This document shows, piece after piece, positions 1 through 3,315 of a stretch of DNA of 5,011 nt (the stretch's first letter is position 1; each line of letters starts with the position of its first letter). The translations under genes and the position numbers were made by a program. Origin of the DNA: Lentimicrobium sp. GTDB lineage: Bacteria > Bacteroidota > Bacteroidia > Flavobacteriales > Flavobacteriaceae. The stretch lies in NCBI GenBank assembly GCA_022758945.1, contig JAEMQE010000067.1, positions 1 to 5,011 of the forward strand, read 5' to 3'. Under the pieces are notes generated by a model that saw nothing but the letters and a program-made list of their open reading frames with translations, did not search any database and was not told the origin of the DNA.

Positions 1-1
1 C

Positions 2-532
2 TTCACAAAATATTTTCAATTTTTTTGGTCCTAAAAGATTTAATAAAAACGGTGGCGTTATTACATTTGATGTTGCATTGAAATTACCTGTTCCTGTTTC
101 AAATCCTAAAACTCTCCATATTGTGCTTCCTGTTTCCTGAAAATAGTCTAATGTTCCTATTGAGTTTGTAAAAGTAATTATTCCCTTTGATTGATTTATG
201 GTAATAACTATTGTGTGCCCGTTTGTTAAAAATTGTGTTTCTAATGCAGTTGCAAAAGTATTAAAATTATAATTTCCTACTGGAACTGTAATTGAAAAAA
301 TACTTGAGTTCAATGAATAATATAAAACATGATTGCTAAAATTGACAGCGTAAAAGGAAACGGGGATTTGTGCATTTAATATTCCGCCTTCTACATAAAC
401 TATGTCTTGTTCGTCCTTCAATATTGTAGGGAATGAAAATATACAATTTGAGAGAAATGTGGTGTTGTTCTTGAAGGTTGCGTCTTCGCTGTTTAAATTA
501 ATTAGTCGTCGCTCTTTTAAAATATCAGTCAT
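2..532 (-). CDS. Putative virion structural protein, 3' end beyond window
   Basis: The frame is open from the ATG at 530-532 to the left edge, giving 177 residues with no stop; the C-terminus is missing. The start is firm because the codon just upstream (533-535) is an in-frame stop. The protein begins MTDILKERRLINLNSEDATF and is then rich in Asn, Thr, Ile and Phe in alternating, beta-strand-like order. Visible landmarks are IPVSFYAVNFSN (56-67), a VPVGNYNFNTF segment (83-93), GIITFTN (117-123), WRVLGFE (139-145) and LLNLLGPKKLKI (163-174). The order IP-x-SFY, then P-x-GNY, then LGF, then NL-x-GP matches my recollection of a capsid-associated family in PLVs and large eukaryotic DNA viruses. 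I see no signal peptide or membrane segment. The gene follows the 99-residue gene after 18 bases. Coding status is secure; the virion role is inference. Confidence 0.8.
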   Translation of the reverse strand, partial: MTDILKERRLINLNSEDATFKNNTTFLSNCIFSFPTILKDEQDIVYVEGGILNAQIPVSFYAVNFSNHVLYYSLNSSIFSITVPVGNYNFNTFATALETQFLTNGHTIVITINQSKGIITFTNSIGTLDYFQETGSTIWRVLGFETGTGNFNATSNVITPPFLLNLLGPKKLKIFCE

Positions 533-553
533 TTAAAATAGATTGATATTTTA
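533..553 (-). promoter_or_regulatory. AT-rich start-proximal region of the virion-like gene
   Basis: The short gap before the ATG at 532 reads, on the minus strand, ATCTATTTTAA directly before ATG. It has a TCTA at 542-539 and an AT run abutting the start, but no match to the TTTATTTTCT block seen upstream of the other genes. There is no Shine-Dalgarno sequence. TCTA is the core of the late promoter described for CroV and Mavirus, but four bases in AT-rich DNA are weak evidence. Confidence 0.2.
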
Positions 554-850
554 ATTATAAGTTTGTTTCATGTCTTCTTGTCTTGGTGAAAAGGGTGAAT
601 TATCTATCTTTTCGCTTAAAGGAAGGCGTGTAATCTCATTGTCAATTGCTTTTAACCATTTATTATTGATTGAGTTAGTCTTCTTTTTTAAAGATTGTAT
701 TTTATCTTCACACCATTTTATTTGTGCTTCGTTTAATTTGTCCTTACATTCACTCATCAAAATCATATATGTAATTGCATTATTTTCATCAAATGTGCTG
801 TGAATTGCTGAAATATCTAATAACTTCTCATGTATCTCTTCCTCGTCCAT
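551..850 (-). CDS. Small charged helical protein, function unknown
   Basis: This is a 99-residue protein I do not recognise. It begins MDEEEIHEKLLDISAIHSTF and is acidic at the N-terminus. The middle (about 35-70) is Lys/Glu-rich and probably helical, including WCEDKIQSLKKKTNSINNKW, and the tail is polar (SPFSPRQEDMKQTYN). No signal peptide, transmembrane segment or zinc-binding cluster is visible; there are two Cys, in MSECKD and WCED. Its start lies 12 bases after the stop of the 111-residue gene, and its stop lies 18 bases before the next start, so it belongs to a tight three-gene run. A bipartite AT-rich element sits right before the ATG, partly inside the upstream gene, which supports this start. 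The antisense frame at 570-803 is hydrophobic low-complexity sequence and much less protein-like. Confidence 0.75.
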   Translation of the reverse strand: MDEEEIHEKLLDISAIHSTFDENNAITYMILMSECKDKLNEAQIKWCEDKIQSLKKKTNSINNKWLKAIDNEITRLPLSEKIDNSPFSPRQEDMKQTYN

Positions 851-851
851 G

Positions 852-876
852 TTATATACTTATTAGAGAAAATAAA
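852..876 (-). promoter_or_regulatory. Bipartite promoter-like element before the 99-residue gene
   Basis: On the minus strand TTTATTTTCT (876-867) is followed by 8 bases and TATATAA (858-852), ending one base before the ATG at 850. The same two blocks with the same 8-base spacer precede the 111-residue gene (1227-1203). The upstream block overlaps the last codons and stop of that gene. The position suggests a TATA/initiator-type viral promoter giving an almost leaderless mRNA. The repeated blocks are seen; the promoter role is inferred. Confidence 0.5.
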
Positions 877-1198
877 ATTGGGGTTTTGAAGGAATTGGTT
901 TTTGAACTGCTTGAATTGTTTGACGAATTGGTGGCGGTGTCATTGCTCGTTGTATCTTTTTTATTTCTTCAATGGGTGTTTCATCATCGCTAATTTGGTC
1001 TAATACTTGCAATTTACGAACTTGAGATTTTTTAATTGAAATTGCTTTTTGAATAACTTTCTCCTCCAATGCTTTTTTAGTGTTTTCTTTTGTAATTGCT
1101 CGGTTTTCATCTCGTTTTGCTTGTGCTTTTTTGAATGCCTCAATTTGCTTTTCAGTTCTTGGTTTCTTTACTTTTGCTAAAGGTTCTACCTCTTCCAT
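863..1198 (-). CDS. Small basic Lys/Arg-rich protein with AKVKKPR N-terminus
   Basis: This is a 111-residue protein of unknown function. It begins MEEVEPLAKVKKPRTEKQIE. Residues 14-50 form a strongly charged, probably continuous helix in which RTEKQIEAFKKAQAKRDEN stands out. Short motifs of the type (K/R)xxTEKQxEAFxKAxxKR recur, as I recall, in uncharacterised proteins of large DNA viruses and PLVs. Residues 69-83 are acidic (SDDETPIEEIKK), and the tail is Pro/Gln-rich (TPPPIRQ, PIPSKPQFYFL). The AKVKKPR segment also occurs near the N-terminus of the 634-residue product encoded just upstream, and both genes follow copies of the same hairpin element. A nucleic-acid-binding or core-protein role is plausible from charge alone. 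The start is supported by a bipartite promoter-like element ending 4 bases upstream. The stop lies 12 bases before the next gene. Confidence 0.78.
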   Translation of the reverse strand: MEEVEPLAKVKKPRTEKQIEAFKKAQAKRDENRAITKENTKKALEEKVIQKAISIKKSQVRKLQVLDQISDDETPIEEIKKIQRAMTPPPIRQTIQAVQKPIPSKPQFYFL

Positions 1199-1202
1199 TC
1201 AA

Positions 1203-1227
1203 TTATATAATAGTTATAGAAAATAAA
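1203..1227 (-). promoter_or_regulatory. Bipartite promoter-like element before the 111-residue gene
   Basis: On the minus strand TTTATTTTCT (1227-1218), an 8-base spacer (ATAACTAT) and TATATAA (1209-1203) end 4 bases before the ATG at 1198. Both blocks and the spacing are identical to the element before the 99-residue gene. Its first three bases form the foot of the hairpin at 1225-1247, so the two signals abut. No Shine-Dalgarno sequence is present. Confidence 0.5.
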
Positions 1228-1247
1228 GGAAACTCGCCGTTCCCTTT
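1225..1247 (-). terminator. Hairpin, 9-bp stem and 5-base loop, downstream of the 634-residue gene
   Basis: On the minus strand AAAGGGAAC (1247-1239), loop GGCGA (1238-1234) and GTTTCCTTT (1233-1225) form a nine-pair stem with one G-U pair. On the plus strand that pair would be an A-C mismatch, so the fold suits the transcribed RNA. It lies 31 bases past the stop codon of the 634-residue gene and is followed by a T-rich stretch. A 3'-end or polyadenylation hairpin, as known for mimiviruses, is the favoured reading; attenuation of the next gene is possible. Confidence 0.5.
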
Positions 1248-1276
1248 AAATCCCATGCTTAAACAAAAAGGAAGGG
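1225..1276 (-). repeat. Intergenic hairpin element, copy 1
   Basis: Positions 1225-1256 match 3215-3246 at 28 of 32 bases. A second shared block, AAAAGGAAGGG, follows at 1266-1276 (copy 2: 3276-3286). Here the two blocks are separated by only 9 bases. Both copies lie between a stop codon and the start of a gene whose product carries AKVKKPR near its N-terminus. No equivalent is present at the two short downstream junctions. Confidence 0.75.
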
Positions 1277-1281
1277 ATTTA
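1247..1281 (-). terminator. Hairpin that begins with the stop codon of the 634-residue gene
   Basis: On the minus strand TAAATCCC (1281-1274), whose first three bases are the stop codon, can pair with GGGATTTA (1254-1247) across a 19-base loop. Base 1247 is shared with the neighbouring 9-bp hairpin, so the two could stack or compete. The eight-pair match is seen directly; the long loop makes folding less certain. Confidence 0.35.
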
Positions 1282-3183
1282 TAAAAACTCAACATCTGCA
1301 ATTGGAAAATTACTATCAACAGCATCTGTGCTAAATAGTGCGGTTGTTAAAACAGGTGTTTCTTGATAATCAGTTTCATCATTTGACATGATTTGAACTT
1401 TTCCGTAATTGTCTAATCTTGTCAATGCTCCTACTTCATTTTTCAAAAAATCACTTTCTGCTGGTAATTCTTCTGCAATGTATACTGCCGAACCTTTGAA
1501 GGGGTCAAACTCTGCAAATTGTTCTTCTTCTCGTCTTCTTGTTTCTCTACCTGTTGTTAAATAATCTGTTAAATTATCTAAACTTTCCTGCTGACTTACA
1601 AACTCTCCATATTCTACATTTAATTTTTGTTGTTTTATATATCGCTCCATCAATCCACCTACTTTTTTCTCTGCCCTTGCTCTTCTATTGCTTTCTAATG
1701 TTTGTTCTCTTTTTGCTTGTCTTGCTTGTTCTTCTGTGTCATATTTTCTTGGTCTTCCTCCCGCCCCTCTTCTTTCAATCTCTTCAACCAATCCTCTCAC
1801 ATTTCCAACTGGAACAAAACCTTCAACATTTAAATCTGTCAAACCTTCATCTCCATAATCTAACATGCTTGAAGGTGCTGTTTCAATTTCTACATTTTGA
1901 CTAATGGTTTTAAAGTCAGGGTTCTCACTAAAAACTGGTGTTTCAATAGTGCCTATAATATCATCTATCGTATCTTCTACAATCATTTTTCTCAATGATT
2001 GATTTAATTCTTCCTTTGTTATTGGGTCTGGGTCTTGCAATGAAACTTTCTCTGTTGCTTCTGTTTCTGTTTGCTTTCCAATTTCTCTATTAACATCATC
2101 TTTTGAAATAAGTCCTCTATTATATTGCATGACTGCTAATCTTTTTGCATCATATGGTAATCCCATTTGTTTTGCAATCAAAAACTTTTGCATTCTAAAA
2201 GTATCTGCCTCTTCTTTTAGTTTTTCTGCTTCTTTTTCAATTCCTCTTCTTTCTTCAAAAGACATGGGTTTAGTGTAAGTTGGTTGTAAAATCAAATACT
2301 CTTTTCGTTGTAGTTCTCGTATTAATTTTTCAAATCTGTCATATTCTCCTTGTAAATCTAAACTTTCTTTTTTTGGTTTTTGTTTTACTGGTGCTACATC
2401 AATATCTTCCATACTCATTTGTATTTGTTCTTTCATTTCTTTTTTCTGTATTTGTGGGTCTTCCATGCCCATTTGCAATTGCTCTATTTTAGGGTCTGCT
2501 TGAATTGAAATAAAAACATCTGTTTTTCCTTTTCTCTTTGGTTTTGGTTTTACTGGTGGTGGTTCAGGAATAATGGTAAGTGGTGGTCTCGGCATTTCTA
2601 TTTCTCTATCTGCCTCTTGTATATGCAAATCTGCTGGTTGGTCTAACAGATTTGTTTTAATAAAATCTCCAATGCTTTCGCTGAATGTTTTTTTTACTTT
2701 TGCTTTCGTTGCTCTTTTAGGTGGTTTTTCTTGAACTTCTTGAAAAGCAGGGGTTCGTGCCTTTGGAAAAACTAATTCACTCACTGCTGATAATTCTGTA
2801 TCTAATGTTGTTGGTGCTTGTTGTGCTGATAAAAGGGGTTGTTTAGGTGCAGGTGGTGGTTTTGGTGCTGGTGGTTGTGCTTGTGGTGTTGGTTTTGGTG
2901 TTGGTGCTTGTGCTTGTGGTGCCTGTCTTATAGGTGTTATTACTTGTGCTAAACCATCTGTGTCTTGTTGTATGATTGATGAAACAGAAGTGGTGCCTCT
3001 TACTATTGGTAAAACTTTTACTTTTTGTTTTCTAACATATTTTCGTTTTGGTTTCTTTTCTCCAATCACAATCTTTACGGTTTGCTTTTGTTCTTGCTTT
3101 TGTGTTTGTTTCTGTGCTTTTTTTGCTCTTGGTTTTTTCACTTTTGCTTTTGCATCTGCTTTTGGTTTGTCTCCTTTTTCCAT
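1279..3183 (-). CDS. Large Lys/Pro-rich, mostly disordered protein with GRPRKY motif
   Basis: This 634-residue protein has no enzyme fold I recognise. Residues 2-59 are extremely basic (KAKVKKPRAKKAQKQ, KKPKRKYVRKQKVKV). Residues 83-116 are a Pro/Ala/Gln/Lys tract. KAKVKK recurs at 160-165. Residues 234-242 and 252-260 are an imperfect repeat, EQ(L/I)QM(G/S)MED. Residues 275-340 look like coiled coil. An AT-hook-like GRPRKY (476-481) precedes a basic helix to about 507, and the last 125 residues are acidic. The frame stays open to an ATG at 3246, which would add 21 residues. I prefer 3183 because a promoter-like element ends there, the extra segment is a duplicated hairpin, and the 111-residue product begins similarly. 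A DNA-condensing core protein, scaffold or terminal protein is conceivable. It lies between the polymerase and the small basic gene. Confidence 0.82.
   Translation of the reverse strand: MEKGDKPKADAKAKVKKPRAKKAQKQTQKQEQKQTVKIVIGEKKPKRKYVRKQKVKVLPIVRGTTSVSSIIQQDTDGLAQVITPIRQAPQAQAPTPKPTPQAQPPAPKPPPAPKQPLLSAQQAPTTLDTELSAVSELVFPKARTPAFQEVQEKPPKRATKAKVKKTFSESIGDFIKTNLLDQPADLHIQEADREIEMPRPPLTIIPEPPPVKPKPKRKGKTDVFISIQADPKIEQLQMGMEDPQIQKKEMKEQIQMSMEDIDVAPVKQKPKKESLDLQGEYDRFEKLIRELQRKEYLILQPTYTKPMSFEERRGIEKEAEKLKEEADTFRMQKFLIAKQMGLPYDAKRLAVMQYNRGLISKDDVNREIGKQTETEATEKVSLQDPDPITKEELNQSLRKMIVEDTIDDIIGTIETPVFSENPDFKTISQNVEIETAPSSMLDYGDEGLTDLNVEGFVPVGNVRGLVEEIERRGAGGRPRKYDTEEQARQAKREQTLESNRRARAEKKVGGLMERYIKQQKLNVEYGEFVSQQESLDNLTDYLTTGRETRRREEEQFAEFDPFKGSAVYIAEELPAESDFLKNEVGALTRLDNYGKVQIMSNDETDYQETPVLTTALFSTDAVDSNFPIADVEFL
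1663..1758 (-). other. AT-hook-like GRPRKY motif plus basic helix (protein region)
   Basis: This stretch encodes residues 476-507 of the 634-residue protein. It begins GRPRKYDTEEQARQAKREQ and continues in Arg/Lys-rich helix. The core G-R-P-R-K is the shape of an AT-hook, which binds the minor groove of AT-rich DNA. The following T-E-E and basic heptad-like pattern resembles segments I recall from proteins of large DNA viruses. DNA binding is inferred. Confidence 0.45.
2405..2484 (-). repeat. Imperfect tandem repeat inside the 634-residue gene
   Basis: The 26-base segments at 2405-2430 and 2459-2484 agree at 21 positions and lie 54 bases (18 codons) apart. They encode EQIQMSMED and EQLQMGMED. 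The in-frame unit length suggests a small internal duplication in a region free to vary in length. Confidence 0.6.
2836..2940 (-). repeat. Pro/Ala/Gln/Lys low-complexity tract
   Basis: This region codes for residues 82-116 of the 634-residue protein, with phrases such as APTPKPTPQAQPPAPKPPPA. On the plus strand it reads as imperfect GGT/TGT triplets. Triplet slippage is the likely origin. It separates the basic N-terminus from the rest as a flexible linker. Confidence 0.6.
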
Positions 3184-3207
3184 TATACATTGTCTAAAGA
3201 TAATAAT
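3183..3207 (-). promoter_or_regulatory. Degenerate bipartite element at the start of the 634-residue gene
   Basis: On the minus strand ATTATTATCT (3207-3198) matches the TTTATTTTCT block at 8 of 10 bases. After exactly 8 bases, TGTATAA (3189-3183) matches TATATAA at 6 of 7. Its last A is the first base of the ATG at 3183. The conserved spacing and the contact with this ATG are the main reasons to prefer it over the ATG at 3246. Confidence 0.42.
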
Positions 3208-3214
3208 TTCCATC

Positions 3215-3237
3215 AAAGGGAACTTGTCGTTCCCTTT
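3215..3237 (-). terminator. Perfect 9-bp hairpin between polymerase and 634-residue genes
   Basis: AAAGGGAAC (3237-3229 on the minus strand), loop GACAA (3228-3224) and GTTCCCTTT (3223-3215) form a perfect nine-pair stem with a five-base loop. It is the second copy of the hairpin at 1225-1247. It lies 75 bases past the polymerase stop codon and 31 bases before the preferred start of the next gene. It is probably a 3'-end signal of the polymerase mRNA or an RNA-level regulator. Confidence 0.5.
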
Positions 3238-3247
3238 TAATCCCATA

Positions 3248-3266
3248 CTACTTTTAAAAAAAGTAG
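3248..3266 (-). other. 8-bp inverted repeat inside copy 2
   Basis: CTACTTTT (3248-3255) and AAAAGTAG (3259-3266) are perfect inverted repeats around AAA. The segment is absent from copy 1, so it looks like an insertion between the two conserved blocks. It is AT-rich and would be a weak hairpin; its role is unknown. Confidence 0.4.
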
Positions 3267-3290
3267 GTCAAAAGTAAAAGGAAGGGGTCA

Positions 3291-3315
3291 TAGGGGAAAC
3301 CATGGGTTTCCCTTA
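3291..3315 (-). terminator. Hairpin starting at the polymerase stop codon
   Basis: On the minus strand the stop codon TAA (3315-3313) runs straight into GGGAAAC (3312-3306), loop CCATG, then GTTTCCC (3300-3294) and CTA. Seven pairs are continuous; two more (T-A, A-T) follow an A-C mismatch and take in part of the stop codon. It resembles the GGGAAC-N5-GTTCCC hairpins at 3215 and 1225. A 3'-end signal for the polymerase mRNA is the simplest reading. Confidence 0.5.

Larger units (their letters stand above)
3215..3286 (-). repeat. Intergenic hairpin element, copy 2
   Basis: The block 3215-3246 matches copy 1 (1225-1256) at 28 of 32 bases, and AAAAGGAAGGG (3276-3286) is identical to 1266-1276. 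Between the blocks this copy has 29 bases where copy 1 has 9. The extra sequence contains another hairpin (3248-3266). Confidence 0.75.

Noticed and set aside
570..993. Plus-strand frames opposite the two small genes
   Set aside because: They overlap each other and run antisense to two well-spaced minus-strand genes that have promoter-like elements; hydrophobic low-complexity shadows.
1539..1904. Plus-strand hydrophobic frame resembling a membrane protein
   Set aside because: Leu/Phe runs are the reverse reading of Glu/Lys/Arg/Gln-rich coding sequence on the minus strand. The minus frame is longer and has ordered motifs.
2960..3277. Plus-strand open frames rich in Phe and Cys (also 3025-3240)
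   Set aside because: They are antisense to the Lys/Gln-rich N-terminus of the 634-residue protein; AAA and CAA-type codons read backwards give Phe, Leu and Cys. There is no independent start signal or protein-like pattern.
1225..3286. CRISPR array or transposon termini
   Set aside because: Only two full copies of the element exist about 2 kb apart, with no regular spacers, flanking target duplications or transposase.
1225..3315. Bacterial rho-independent terminators or a prokaryotic phage origin
   Set aside because: The hairpins are not consistently followed by a U-tract, no gene has a Shine-Dalgarno sequence, and TATA-like boxes touch the starts. A eukaryotic viral setting fits better, although a prokaryotic virus is not strictly excluded.
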